A DNA stretch of 64,000 nucleotides from Methylobacterium sp. E-005 (GTDB taxonomy: Bacteria; Pseudomonadota; Alphaproteobacteria; Rhizobiales; Beijerinckiaceae). Location of the stretch: contig NZ_JAKSYG010000256.1 of assembly GCF_022829725.1 (NCBI RefSeq), forward strand, positions 1-64,000, written 5' to 3'. This document shows, piece after piece, positions 8,492-18,100 of this stretch; the first letter of the stretch is position 1; every line of letters starts with the position of its first letter. Made by a program: the position numbers and the translations under genes. The notes under the pieces are model-generated. The model was given only the letters and a program-made list of their open reading frames with translations, made no database searches and was not told where the DNA came from.

Positions 8492-8523
8492 GAATGTCAT
8501 CGAAGACTACGTCGATGACATTC
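8492..8523. repeat. Perfect 12-bp inverted repeat (hairpin)
   Basis: GAATGTCATCGA, then 8 bases, then TCGATGACATTC: perfect 12-bp arms between the two small secreted genes. No T-run follows on either strand, so it is not a classical terminator. It could be a regulator site, an mRNA-stabilising hairpin, or a terminator that lacks the U-tract. Confidence 0.6.
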
Positions 8524-8602
8524 GTCCCAATCCCGGCATTCGGCAAGTCATACGGTGAATGGAACGGGGCTCAAGCCCTGCGCATCCCGAAGGAATGACG
8601 TC

Positions 8603-8830
8603 ATGAACATGCGCTCGCTCGTTCTCTCCGCCTTCGCGATCGTCATCATGGTGGGCGCGGCAAAGGCGGATGGCCGCATCAACGTCACGCCGCCGATCTA
8701 TCGCGAGCAGGCCCGCACCGCGGCGGCGGTGCATCCGGCCTCGGAATTGACCACCACGCCGTCCTTGGTACCGCCCGCCGGTGCGTCCCGGCCCGTCGTG
8801 GCCGTGGCCGGCAGCGTGGCGGACCGTTGA
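8603..8830 (+). CDS. Very small secreted protein of unknown function
   Basis: 75 aa. MNMRSLVLSAFAIVIMVGAA followed by KADG gives a signal peptide with likely cleavage after AKA or GAA. The mature portion of about 52 residues is rich in Pro, Ala and Val with no recognised domain. An AAGGA precedes the ATG at 8603 at slightly long spacing. It follows the 103-aa secreted protein on the same strand, separated by the 12-bp hairpin, and may be co-induced. Family unknown. Confidence 0.6.
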   Translation: MNMRSLVLSAFAIVIMVGAAKADGRINVTPPIYREQARTAAAVHPASELTTTPSLVPPAGASRPVVAVAGSVADR

Positions 8831-9085
8831 GGCGAAAGCCTCGGCCTCCGGGTGGCGAGGGCCCTCGAACCCGCACCGACGCGTGAGTCATCGCTGAGGG
8901 CGCACCGGAAAGGACAAGCCCGCCAAGCCTTTCTCGCGGTCTTCGACCGCGACCCGGGCGCGTCGTTGACGGGCCGGCCCGGGACACCTCACGACCGACG
9001 GCCCCGGATCGCGCCACGGACGCCGCGCGTCCAGGAACCGTCAGAGCCCATCGTGTGGCCCGATGCTCCCAGGACGCGTTACGGT

Positions 9086-9577
9086 TTAGGTGGACGCAGC
9101 CACCAGCGCCTCACGCAGGCGTCCGTCGAGCGCGCCCGCCACCGCATCGACGTCCTTGTCGCCGAACTGACCGAAACTGGTCTTCGGCCGGTCGTACTCG
9201 AAGACGGCGCGTCCGTCGTGGTCCTCGCTCAGGAGCACCCTGATCGGGGCGTAGAGCGCGGACGAGAGGACGTGGCGCGTCATCTCGGAGGCCGTGAGCG
9301 GGTTGCCGATGTCGTACTGGATCGCCCGGCGTTGCAGTCCGGCGACCTGCAGCAACTGGCCGTGGTTTCGCGTACCGAAGATCGAGAGGGGTGCCTGCTT
9401 CCGCAGAAGGTCGCGGGCCGCATCCACCTTTCCCGCGGCCAGAAGCTGAACGTAGGCATTGTCGATAAGGGGCACCGCGGCCTCCAAGGCCGCCCGCACC
9501 GCCTCGAACGGCTTCGCTGACCGGATCGTGACGTGCTCGGTCGTGACGGGAACAAACGATATCTCGGGGTTCTTCAT
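9086..9577 (-). CDS. DUF302 domain-containing protein
   Basis: A 163-aa DUF302 protein with the core KQAPLSIFGTRNHG, AIQYDIGNPLTASEMTRH and LYAPIRVLL. The paralogue at 33476-33964 is clearly similar over its full length (shared IQYDIGNPLTA and YAPIRVLL) and has almost the same size, which, with an AGGAGGAGCAGGAG just upstream, supports the ATG at 9577. An alternative ATG at 9763 would add 62 residues including a Tat-like segment (SRRTVMFGSGAFVLAG), which would export the protein; I cannot exclude this. DUF302 proteins have no settled biochemical role. It ends a minus-strand run behind an alpha/beta hydrolase. Confidence 0.82.
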   Translation of the reverse strand: MKNPEISFVPVTTEHVTIRSAKPFEAVRAALEAAVPLIDNAYVQLLAAGKVDAARDLLRKQAPLSIFGTRNHGQLLQVAGLQRRAIQYDIGNPLTASEMTRHVLSSALYAPIRVLLSEDHDGRAVFEYDRPKTSFGQFGDKDVDAVAGALDGRLREALVAAST

Positions 9578-9779
9578 CGGGACTCCTGCTCCTCCTGGGG
9601 AATGCCCGGCGCCGTGAGCGGCGTTACCGGCAAGCACGAAGGCTCCGCTCCCGAACATCACGGTTCGGCGGGACGGGCCGGTGGCTGCTCGAAGAATCCG
9701 CCCTGCTTCATTCGACGGCTGCCAGTGCCGGTAACCCTGCGAGACCATGGTCGCATCGGACATATCGGGCTTCCCACGT

Positions 9780-10676
9780 TCAGTTCGTCGTGGCCGAGAC
9801 GACGATGTTCGCCCAGTCCTGAGGACGCTCCAGCGCGCTGAAATGGCCCGTGTTTGCGAGGGTGATGACCTTCGGCGCAGGCACGCTCCGTTCGACGCCG
9901 GCGCGGTCCTCGCGGGAAGACCAGTCGCGCTCACCCCAGACGAGCGTGACGGGGGCCTTGATGGCGCCGTATCGCGAACGGGCCGCGACGAAGCTCGGGA
10001 GCGCCTTCAGGAGTCGCCGCATGCCCTTCCCGTAATCGCGACGCATGCCCACGCGCGAGATCTCGTCCAGCAGGTCGTCGGGCAGCTTCCGCGGGTCGGC
10101 GAAGCCGCCCTTGAGGATGCCGCCGGTGATCGAACGGTTCTCGGTCGCCGCGAAGACCGGGCCTATCAGGGGAGCACGCACGCTCTTGACGATGATGGAC
10201 GCGAGCAGGTTGGCACGCTCCAGACCGGGCAGGTAGTCGTAGGTGTTGAAGGCCACGACGCGGTCCACCCCGTCCCCGAGTTCCGCCGCCAGCGAGAGGG
10301 ACAGCGTGGCACCGATCGACTCGCCGGCCAGGATCGGCCGGCGGAGACCGAGCACCTGCAGGAAGTCCTTGAGCTGCGCCCGGAGCGTCGGCTCGTCCTT
10401 CGGCCGCTCCGGCAGCAGGTCCGACCAACCGAAACCCGGCAGGTCGAGGGCGTAGACGGTGAAGTGCCGCGACAGCAGGGGGATCACGAACTGGAAGATG
10501 TCCAGCTGCGTGCGCACGGTATGCGTGAGGACGAGATCCGGCCCCTCTCCGGACCTGACGTAGCGCATCCGGGTCCCGTCCTTCAGCGTGGCGTAAGCGA
10601 TGTCACCCGCGTGGAGCCAGCGGCGCGTGTACGTCCGGGCGTCATCCTCGACGGTGTCGAGCGTTACTTGCGACAT
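9780..10676 (-). CDS. Alpha/beta hydrolase
   Basis: A 298-aa alpha/beta hydrolase. The nucleophile elbow is GESIGA (Ser near residue 120), preceded by the HT oxyanion region (LVLTHTVRTQLD) and the strand DLPGFGWSDLLP. The acid is likely in VTLVWGERDWSS and the catalytic His is in NTGHFSALERP. An AAGGAAGG site precedes the ATG at 10676. The fold covers esterases, epoxide hydrolases, haloalkane dehalogenases and C-C hydrolases, and the sequence does not separate these. It sits with thiolase, thioesterase and ketosynthase genes on one strand, which suggests work on an acyl or ester substrate. Confidence 0.85.
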   Translation of the reverse strand: MSQVTLDTVEDDARTYTRRWLHAGDIAYATLKDGTRMRYVRSGEGPDLVLTHTVRTQLDIFQFVIPLLSRHFTVYALDLPGFGWSDLLPERPKDEPTLRAQLKDFLQVLGLRRPILAGESIGATLSLSLAAELGDGVDRVVAFNTYDYLPGLERANLLASIIVKSVRAPLIGPVFAATENRSITGGILKGGFADPRKLPDDLLDEISRVGMRRDYGKGMRRLLKALPSFVAARSRYGAIKAPVTLVWGERDWSSREDRAGVERSVPAPKVITLANTGHFSALERPQDWANIVVSATTN

Positions 10677-10750
10677 CACTACGCCTTCCTTCGGCAACCA
10701 GATCCTCGCGACCATCCCGCGCTCGTTGAGAGCCCGGCCTCCGATGCCGC

Positions 10751-10978
10751 TCAGGGCAGGCAGGACGACTCCGCCGCTCTCGACCGGTCGGCGAGAGGCG
10801 GGAGGCCAGTCCGTGCGCGCAACTCGGCCATCTCCGCTTCGAGCCGTGAGATGCGCCGATCGTGGATCTCCGCCTCGGTCGTGGACAGGGCGGCCTCCAT
10901 CGCCGCGAGCCTCTCCCAAAGGCTTCGCCACGTAGCCGGCGAGCGCAGTTTCCGAACCGTGGACCCGATCATGGCCAT
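10751..10978 (-). CDS. Small coiled-coil hypothetical protein
   Basis: 75 aa, predicted wholly helical: LWERLAAMEAALSTTEAEIH then RRISRLEAEMAELRAR shows heptad-like hydrophobic spacing. There is no signal peptide or membrane segment. A GAGGA lies just before the ATG at 10978. It lies between the thiolase and hydrolase genes on the same strand, with short gaps to both, so it is probably translated from their mRNA. Function unknown. Confidence 0.55.
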   Translation of the reverse strand: MAMIGSTVRKLRSPATWRSLWERLAAMEAALSTTEAEIHDRRISRLEAEMAELRARTGLPPLADRSRAAESSCLP

Positions 10979-11033
10979 GTCCTCGCTTGTCGACGGAGGG
11001 CTCCGGGCCGGCCGGAACGCAGGAGTAGGCCCG

Positions 11034-12212
11034 TCAGGCGGCCTCGACCGCGAGCGCGATGCCCTGTCCCCCGCCGATGCAGAGGGTGACCAGACCGCGC
11101 CGGATGCCGTCGCGACGCATGGAGTGGAGCAGGCGGGTCGTCAGGACCGCGCCGGTCGCGCCGATGGGATGGCCATGTGCGATGGCGCCACCCTCGACGT
11201 TGATGATGTCCTCCGGCAGGCCGAGTTCCTTGGCGACCGCCAGGGGTACGACCGCGAAAGCCTCGTTGATCTCGACGCGCTCCAGATCGCCGAGCGACCA
11301 CCCGGCACGCTCCAGCGCCTGGCGGACGGCGGGCACCGGCCCCAGCCCGAACAGGCCCGGCTCGCAGGCCCCGATACCGTAGGCCACGAGGTGCCCGAAC
11401 GCCTCCAGGCCGTTGGCGTCGGCGAAACCCCGCTCGGCCACGAGCATCGCCGCCGCACCGGAGTTCAAGCCGGGCGCGTTGCCAGCCGTGATCGTCCCGT
11501 CCTTGCGGAAGGCGGGCTTGAGCTTCGCCAGCGTGTCAACGGTGGTCTCCGGCCTCGGCGCCTCGTCGAGGGCGAAGGTCTCCATCCCCTTGCGGCCCTT
11601 GACCTCGACGGCGACGATCTCGGCATCGAACGCGCCTGCGGATCGGGCTTTCTCGAACCGCACCTGGGAGCGGGCCGCCCAGGCATCCTGGGCCTCGCGA
11701 CCGATCTGGGCGCGCGTCGCAAGATCCTCGGTGTGCCACCCGGAATGCTCGCCCGAGAAGGCGTCGTTGAGCCCGTCGCTCAGCATGCTGTCGAGGATCT
11801 GGGCATGGCCCATGCGATGGCCCCAGCGACCGCCCTCCATCAGGTACGGCGCCCGGTCCATGTTCTCCATGCCGCCTGCCAGCGCGACATCGTGGTGGCC
11901 GAGCCGGATCTCGTCGGCGGCCGTCACGATGGCCTGGGCGCCGGAGCCGCAGACCCGGTTCACCGTCAGGGCCGGCACCGGGACAGGGACGCCCCCGTTC
12001 ACCGCGGCCTGGCGGGCCGGGTTCATGCGGTTCCCGGCCTGGACGACGTTGCCCATCGTCACGCTCCCGAGCCTGCCGCCCTCCAGCCCCGAACGGCGAA
12101 GGGTCTCGCGGACCACGATCGCGCCGAGTTCGGTGGCGGCGACGCCTTTCAGGCCACCGCCGTAGGCGCCGATGGCGGTCCGAACGGGATTGCAGAGGAC
12201 GATGTCACGCAT
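11034..12212 (-). CDS. Acetyl-CoA C-acyltransferase (thiolase)
   Basis: A 392-aa thiolase of normal length. The acyl-accepting Cys is at 88 (NRVCGSGAQA), the His motif is GGAIAHGHPIGATGAV (about residue 348) and the second Cys is in LCIGGGQGIA (about 378). NEAFAVVPLA is the conserved NEAFA site. It either condenses two acyl-CoA units or cleaves 3-ketoacyl-CoA; direction and chain length cannot be read from sequence. It is flanked by a hotdog protein 33 bp upstream and the coiled-coil and hydrolase genes downstream, all on the minus strand, consistent with one acyl-CoA operon. Confidence 0.92.
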   Translation of the reverse strand: MRDIVLCNPVRTAIGAYGGGLKGVAATELGAIVVRETLRRSGLEGGRLGSVTMGNVVQAGNRMNPARQAAVNGGVPVPVPALTVNRVCGSGAQAIVTAADEIRLGHHDVALAGGMENMDRAPYLMEGGRWGHRMGHAQILDSMLSDGLNDAFSGEHSGWHTEDLATRAQIGREAQDAWAARSQVRFEKARSAGAFDAEIVAVEVKGRKGMETFALDEAPRPETTVDTLAKLKPAFRKDGTITAGNAPGLNSGAAAMLVAERGFADANGLEAFGHLVAYGIGACEPGLFGLGPVPAVRQALERAGWSLGDLERVEINEAFAVVPLAVAKELGLPEDIINVEGGAIAHGHPIGATGAVLTTRLLHSMRRDGIRRGLVTLCIGGGQGIALAVEAA

Positions 12213-12245
12213 GGTCGGGCCTCCAAGTCACTGGGCGGCGAGGTG

Positions 12246-12833
12246 TCAGGAGATCTTGAACCAGTCGGAGACGTCCCACGTCCGGTTCGGCTTCTCCGGG
12301 GAGCCTTCGCGGGGTCTCTCGACGACGGTGCCGGTCATCGTCGCCGTGGCGCAGACCTGGCCGTCCGCATCGGTGAGCTGCGCCTCGGCCGCCGCCTCCC
12401 GCTCCCAGACGTCGACGGCCCGCGCCGTCACGGTGAGGGTTCCTGACTTGGCCGTGATGGGACGCAGGTAGCTGATCCGGGTGTCCAGCGTCGTGTAGGT
12501 TCGACCGTTCGGCAGGGCGGACTGGATCGCGGAACCGAGGGCCAGGTCGAACAGGGCCGCCACGGCGCTGCCGTGGACCGGTCCCATGGGATTGTAGACG
12601 TAGTCGCCCGGCTTCCGGCGCAGCGTCGCGCCGCCGTCCCGGACCGAGACCAGCTCAATGCCGAGCAGGGCCATAGCGGGCGGAGGAAGGATCTCGCCCG
12701 CCACCATGGCGCGAAGCAGGTCCAGCCCGGATTCGCCGCCGAGGGGACTGGCCTTACCCCAAGGTTCCGGCCTGTCGATGCGCAGGATGCCGTCGGACGA
12801 TGTCCGGTCAGCGGCTCGGTTGGCGCTGTTCAT
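12246..12833 (-). CDS. PaaI-type hotdog-fold acyl-CoA thioesterase
   Basis: A 195-aa single-hotdog protein. The core NPMGPVHGSAVAALFDLALG contains the PaaI/4HBT active-site region (VHGG-like loop and catalytic Asp on the following helix). The N-terminal extension LLRAMVAGEILPPPAMALLG is also found in the paralogue at 25657-26220. Expected activity is hydrolysis of acyl- or aryl-CoA. It leads the thiolase gene by 33 bp. Upstream, 12890-12930 is AT-rich with a TTGACC, a reasonable promoter position. Confidence 0.82.
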   Translation of the reverse strand: MNSANRAADRTSSDGILRIDRPEPWGKASPLGGESGLDLLRAMVAGEILPPPAMALLGIELVSVRDGGATLRRKPGDYVYNPMGPVHGSAVAALFDLALGSAIQSALPNGRTYTTLDTRISYLRPITAKSGTLTVTARAVDVWEREAAAEAQLTDADGQVCATATMTGTVVERPREGSPEKPNRTWDVSDWFKIS

Positions 12834-12974
12834 AGGGTGTGAACTTCCATGCCTTGCCGAGGGGTGGCCGGACGAGGCCCGGCCGACGACTCAGATTCAG
12901 ATTAAATATGATGGTCAACATTTATTAGCTCAGCGAAGACACGTCAACCGCCGCGAAGTTCCAATCGCGGCGGA

Positions 12975-14267
12975 CTAACTTTCGAGCGTGGAAACTTCTC
13001 GGCCGATGGGCATCCGCCTCAGGACGATGCTCGCATTCACGCCCCCGAACCCGAAGCCGTTCGACAGCGCATAGTCCACGGATGCCCGCCGGGCCGACGG
13101 ACCGATCAGGTCCAGGCCGGCCGCAGCCTCGTCGGGGTCCGTCAGGTTGAGCGTGGGCGGGAGGATGCCCTCGCGCAGCGCCTGAACCGTGATGATGGCT
13201 TCCAGGCCGCCGGCCGCGCCGAGGAGATGCCCGGTCGCGGACTTGGTCGAGGAAATAGCCGGTCCGCCTTCGCCGAAGACGGACTTGAGCGCCGCCAGTT
13301 CGCCGGCATCACCGACCGAGGTCGCGGTCGCGTGCGCGTTCACGTAGCCGATGGCGGCGGGTTCGAGCCCCGCCATCGCCAGGGCCGCGGTGATCGCCTG
13401 CCGGGCGCCGCTGCCGTCCGCCGGGCCGGCGGTGAGGTGGTAGGCGTCGGCGCTGGTGCCGTACCCGACCAGTTCGGCCAGCGGGACGGCACCGCGCGCC
13501 CGTGCATGGTCCAAGGTCTCCAGCACAAGGATGCCGGCACCCTCGCCCATGACGAAGCCGTCGCGGCTTCGGTCGAAGGGACGGGAGGCGGCCTCGGGCG
13601 TGTCGTTGTAGGCCGTCGAGAGGCTGCGGGCTGCAGCGAAGCCACCGAGCGCGACCCGGGTGACGCAGGCTTCCGCGCCGCCGCAGACGACGACGTCCGC
13701 CTCGCCGCCGCGGATGAGGCGCATTCCGTCCCCGATGGCCTGGACGCTCGCCGCGCAGGCGGTGACGGGCGCGCCGAGCGGTCCCTTGAAGCCGTACCGG
13801 ATGGAGACGTGGCCGGCGGCCAGGTTGACCAGGAAGGACGGCACGGTGAAGGGCGACAGGCGCTGCGCGCCACGGGTGCGTACGGTCTCGACCGCGTCGG
13901 TGATGCTCTGGAAGCCACCGATGCCGGATGCCACGACGGTCGCGGTGCGAATGCGTTCCGCTTCGCTGGACGGCGTCCAGCCCGACTGCCGGAGCGCCTG
14001 GTCCGCAGCCGCCAGCGTGAACTGGATGAAGCGGTCCATCTTGCGGCGGTCCTTCACCGGGATGAGGGCATCCGGATCGAACCCATCCGGGTCCTCCTCC
14101 CGGGACGGCACGAGCCCGGCAACCTTCGCGTCGATGTCGGGGACCAGGTCGTCCGGCAGGCGCCGCAGCCCGGACCCGGATGCGACAAGCCTGCGCCACA
14201 GGCCCTCGACGCTGCATCCGAGGGGGGACACGACGCCCATACCGGTGACCACGATCCGTTCGCGCAT
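12975..14267 (-). CDS. fabF: Beta-ketoacyl-ACP synthase II (FabF-like)
   Basis: A 430-aa KAS II-type condensing enzyme. It starts IVVTGMGVVSPLG and has the catalytic Cys in VTACAASVQA (about residue 171), His in VNAHATATSVGD (about 310) and the second His in KSATGHLLGAAGG (about 347). The active-site loop carries NAHAT where NAHGT is usual, hinting at a specialised rather than housekeeping FabF. The ATG at 14267 follows GAGAGGAT. No acyl carrier protein, KR or DH gene is adjacent. Its neighbours (TetR upstream, thioesterase, thiolase and hydrolase downstream) suggest regulated acyl-chain or lipid remodelling. Confidence 0.87.
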   Translation of the reverse strand: MRERIVVTGMGVVSPLGCSVEGLWRRLVASGSGLRRLPDDLVPDIDAKVAGLVPSREEDPDGFDPDALIPVKDRRKMDRFIQFTLAAADQALRQSGWTPSSEAERIRTATVVASGIGGFQSITDAVETVRTRGAQRLSPFTVPSFLVNLAAGHVSIRYGFKGPLGAPVTACAASVQAIGDGMRLIRGGEADVVVCGGAEACVTRVALGGFAAARSLSTAYNDTPEAASRPFDRSRDGFVMGEGAGILVLETLDHARARGAVPLAELVGYGTSADAYHLTAGPADGSGARQAITAALAMAGLEPAAIGYVNAHATATSVGDAGELAALKSVFGEGGPAISSTKSATGHLLGAAGGLEAIITVQALREGILPPTLNLTDPDEAAAGLDLIGPSARRASVDYALSNGFGFGGVNASIVLRRMPIGREVSTLES

Positions 14268-14411
14268 GGATATCCTCTCGCCGAGATCGTACGCGCAGCG
14301 GCGCACGGCACAGGCAGGTCCCGACAGGCCGGGCACCGACATTCCTTCAGGTCGTCAGGGACGCGCCGCCGTCAGGCGCGAGCCGTCACGGTCGGCCCGG
14401 TCCCGTGGATG

Positions 14412-14954
14412 TCATGCCGAGACGGAAGTCCGCGCCGCCTCGATGAGCTCGGTCGCCAACGCCTCGTCGTCGACCGCCCGCGCCAGGACGACGGCACCGA
14501 CGATCGTCGAAAGCGTCGCCAGCGACCGCTGCCTGCGGCGCTCCCTGGCTGCCCTGGGCGTCAGGCCGGCGAGGATGGAGGCCATGCGCTCGACGCCTTG
14601 GGTGAAGCGCGCACGCACGGGGCCGCCCCGCGGCTCCCGCGCGACGTCATTTGCCAGGGCGGCGAGAGGACAGCCCATCCCGGGTGCCCGGACGTGCGCG
14701 AGGGAGAGATAGTTGGCAATGATGGTGTCGACGGCCCCCCGGTAGTCCTCATCCAGCGCGGAATCGAACGCCTCGGCCGCGAGCGCTTCCTTGTTGGCGA
14801 ACTGGCCGTAGAACCCTCCATGGGTGAGGCCGGCGGACGCCATGATGTCGGCCACGCCGACGCCATTGATGCCGCGCTCCCGGAACAGCGACGCGGCGAC
14901 CTCGACGACGCGGCGGCGGTTGAGCTTGGCCTGTTCCTGCGAGACCCTGGGCAT
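14412..14954 (-). CDS. TetR/AcrR family transcriptional regulator
   Basis: 180 aa. The HTH is VVEVAASLFRERGINGVGVA through ASAGLTHGGFYGQFANKEAL. The GLTHGGFYGQFANKE signature places it with TetR proteins next to oxidoreductases and efflux pumps. The C-terminal domain includes GCPLAALANDVAR, common in this subgroup. It starts at the ATG at 14954. A 20-bp palindrome lies 33-52 bp upstream. It sits between the FabF-like gene and the RND permease gene, both on the same strand, and may control either. Confidence 0.85.
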   Translation of the reverse strand: MPRVSQEQAKLNRRRVVEVAASLFRERGINGVGVADIMASAGLTHGGFYGQFANKEALAAEAFDSALDEDYRGAVDTIIANYLSLAHVRAPGMGCPLAALANDVAREPRGGPVRARFTQGVERMASILAGLTPRAARERRRQRSLATLSTIVGAVVLARAVDDEALATELIEAARTSVSA

Positions 14955-14986
14955 TGCCTGATTCTCCGGCGTTCTTGGGTCCAATA

Positions 14987-15006
14987 TAGATGCGAAACGT
15001 CATCTA
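14987..15006. promoter_or_regulatory. Candidate TetR operator
   Basis: TAGATG-N8-CATCTA, perfect 6-bp arms, 33 bp upstream of the TetR start at 14954. A CATCTA half-site also occurs near 19430, upstream of the RND adaptor, which would fit control of that pump, but only weakly. Confidence 0.5.
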
Positions 15007-15189
15007 AGAAGGGGCGTCCCTCATGCGGCCGCCCGCTGCTGCCGGGAATGGCGAAGCGAACTCGGCACGACAACCGGCCGGCCTGCGCAGGGGGGCTGGT
15101 CGCAGGCCGGCCGGTGCACCGCGCGTTCGGCCGACGAACGCGCGATCCCGGAATACCCCCTCACCGGGACATCGGTCCGTGTCCCTGGA

Positions 15190-18100
15190 TCAACGCGGCG
15201 CCTGAACACGCATCTGAGCGGATTCGGAGGCGACGCCTGTTTCGGCGGGCGCCCGCCTGACCCGGAACCAGAGGGCGTAGAGGGCGGGCAGGAACAGCAG
15301 CGTCAGGAGCGTGCCCACGCCGACGCCGCCGATGAGGACGTAGGCTAACGCACCCCAGAACACCGAATGGGTCAGCGGGATGAAGGCCAGCATCGCCGCC
15401 GCCGCCGTCAGGATGACCGGCCGGGCCCGGCGCACGGTCGACTCCACGATGGCCTCGTAGTCCGACAGGCCCGCCGCGCGGTCGTGGTGGATCTGGTCCA
15501 CCAGGATCAGGGTGTTGCGCATCAGGATGCCCGACAGGGCGATCAACCCGAGGATCGCGTTGAAGCCGAACGGCTGGTGGAAGGCGAGCAGCGTCGGGAC
15601 GGCACCGACGAGCCCGAGCGGCGCGGTGGCGAACACCATGAACATCGTGGTGAACGAGCGCACCTGCAGCATGATGACCGTCAGCGTCACGATCAGCATC
15701 AGCGGGAAGACCGCCACGAGCGCGTTCATCGCCTTGGCGCTCTCCTCAACCGCGCCGGCCGTGTCGATGCGGTAGCCGGTCGGCAGCTTCGCCTTGATCG
15801 TGTCGAGCTCGGGAAAGATCTGCGCGTGGATGTCCGGCGGCTGTTTCCCGTCGAGCACATCGCCCTGCACGCGGATGTAGGTCTCGCGGTTGTAGCGCTT
15901 GAGCACCGCGTCCTCGTTGCGGCTCTCTAGGTGCGCGACCTGGGAGACCGGCACTTGGCGCCCGTCATGGGTGGTAAGCGTTAAGTCGCCGATGTCGCCG
16001 AGCGAGCGCCGCTCCGGGCCGGGGCTGCGCAGGAGTACATCCACCGAGCGCAGGTTCTCGCGGACCTGGGTCGCGGGCGTGCCGTTGAGGTAGCTCTGCA
16101 ACTGCTGGCCGGCCTCCTTGGGCGTCAGGCCGATCAGGCGCAGGCGCTCCTGGTCGAGGACGAGGTGCTGGCTCGGGGTCTTGTCGCCCCAGTCGAGGTG
16201 GACGAGGCGCATGTTGGGGTTGGCCATCATGACGTCGCGGACTTGATCAGCGATGCCGCGGATGACGTCGGGATCGGGTCCCATCACGCGGAAGGCGACG
16301 GGGAAGCGGATCGGCGGACCGAACACGATCTGCAGCACGCGCACGCGGGCCTCGGGGAAGAGCCCGTCGCTCACGAGCTTGCGCAGCTTGATGCGGAGCG
16401 TGTCGCGGGAGACCGCATCGGAGGTCTGGACAACGATCTGCGCGAAGGCGGGATCGGGCAGCTCGGGATCGAACGAAAGCACGAAGCGCGGCATGCCCTG
16501 GCCGATGTAGCTCGTGATCTCGCGCGCCTCGGGGAGCCCACGGACGGCCGCCTCGACCTTCTTCACGCTCGCCTCGGTGGTGGCGAAGGCGGAGCCGGTG
16601 GGCAGCGTCACCTCGACGATGAGTTCGGGGCGCTCCGAGTTCGGGAAGAACTGCTTCTCGACCTTGCCCATGCCGACGACGGCCGCCGCGAACAGCCCGA
16701 CCGTGATTCCGGCCGCCAGCCACTTGTGGTCGACGGAAGCCCGGACTACGCGGCGCAGGCGCTCGTAGTTCTTCGTGGCGTAGATCGCCTCGTGACCGCC
16801 CTCCACCTTCTTGATGTTGGGCAGAAGCTTGACGCCAAGGTAAGGCGTGAAGGTCACGGCTACGATCCACGAGATGATCAGCGAGAAGCCGACCACCCAG
16901 AAGATGTTGCCGGCGTACTCGCCCGCCGTGGACGCGGCGAAGCCGACCGGCAGGAAGCCCGCGATGGTGACGAGCGTGCCGGTCAGCATCGGCGCGGCGG
17001 TGGCGCTCCAGGCATGGGTTGCGGCCTCGACGCGGTCGTAGCCCTCCTCCATGCGCACCACCATCATCTCGATGGCGATGATCGCATCGTCCACGAGCAG
17101 GCCGAGCGAGATGATCAGGGCTCCGAGAGTGATGCGGTCGAAGTCGCGGCCGGTGAGCATCATCACCACGAACACGGCGGCGAGCGTGATCGGGACCGCG
17201 AGCGCGACGACGATGCCGACCCGGAAGCCCAGCGCCACGAGGCTGACCACGATGACCACCGAGAGCGCGGTGAAGAACTTCACCATGAACTCGTGGATGG
17301 CGTCGTCGATGACCTTCGCCTGATCGGTAATCTTCGCGAACGTGATGCCGGTCGGGAGCTCGTGGTGGATGGCCACCTCCTCGGCGTTGAGTGCCTCGCC
17401 GAGCGCCAGGCCGTTGAAGCCCGGCTTCATCACGAGACCGAGCATCAGGGCCGGCTCGCCGTTGTTGCGGATCGCGAAGACCTTCGGGTCCTCGTAGCCG
17501 CGCTTCACCTCGGCGATGTCGCCGAGCTTGAGGCTGCGGTCGCCGACCGCCACCGGCAGGTTGCGGATCGTGTCGAGGCCGTCGATGGCGCCGTCGAGTC
17601 GGAGGTAAACGCGCGGGCCGGCGGTCTCGACGAAGCCGGCCGGCGTCACGTCGTTCTGGTTGGCCAGCGCCGCGAGCAGCTGCTGGCCAGTGATGCCGAG
17701 CGTCGCAAGGCGCTGATACGAGATCTCGACGAAGATCTTCTGCGCCTGCTCGCCGAGGATGTTGATCTTCTCCACGCCCGGCACCCGGAGCAAGCGCTGG
17801 CGCAGGTCCTCGGCGCGCAGGACGAGATGCCGGTGCGGCAGCCCCTGCGCCTGGAGCGCGTAGAGGGCGAAGTAAACGTCGGAGAACTCGTCGTTGAACA
17901 GGGGCCCGAGCACGCCGCGCGGGAGGGATGAGGCCTGGTCGGAGAGCTTCTTGCGGGCTTGGTAGAACTGCTCCTGCAGTTTGGCCGGGGGCATGCTGTC
18001 CTTGAAGTAGACCTTCATCAGCATGAGGCCGGGGCGGACCGTGGTCTCGACCCGGTCGTAGTAGACGAGCTCCTGCAGGCGCTTCTCCAGCGGATCGGAG

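Noticed and set aside
9747..12446. 899-codon open frame on the plus strand
   Set aside because: It lies antisense to DUF302, hydrolase and thiolase genes that have clear motifs. Its composition (Arg, Gly, Asp rich, no domain) is that of a reverse shadow in GC-rich DNA.
13227..15260. 677-codon open frame on the plus strand
   Set aside because: Antisense to the FabF-like and TetR genes; no recognisable fold and no ribosome site.
16165..17931. 588-codon open frame on the plus strand
   Set aside because: Antisense to the RND permease; low-complexity His/Asp/Arg sequence typical of a shadow.
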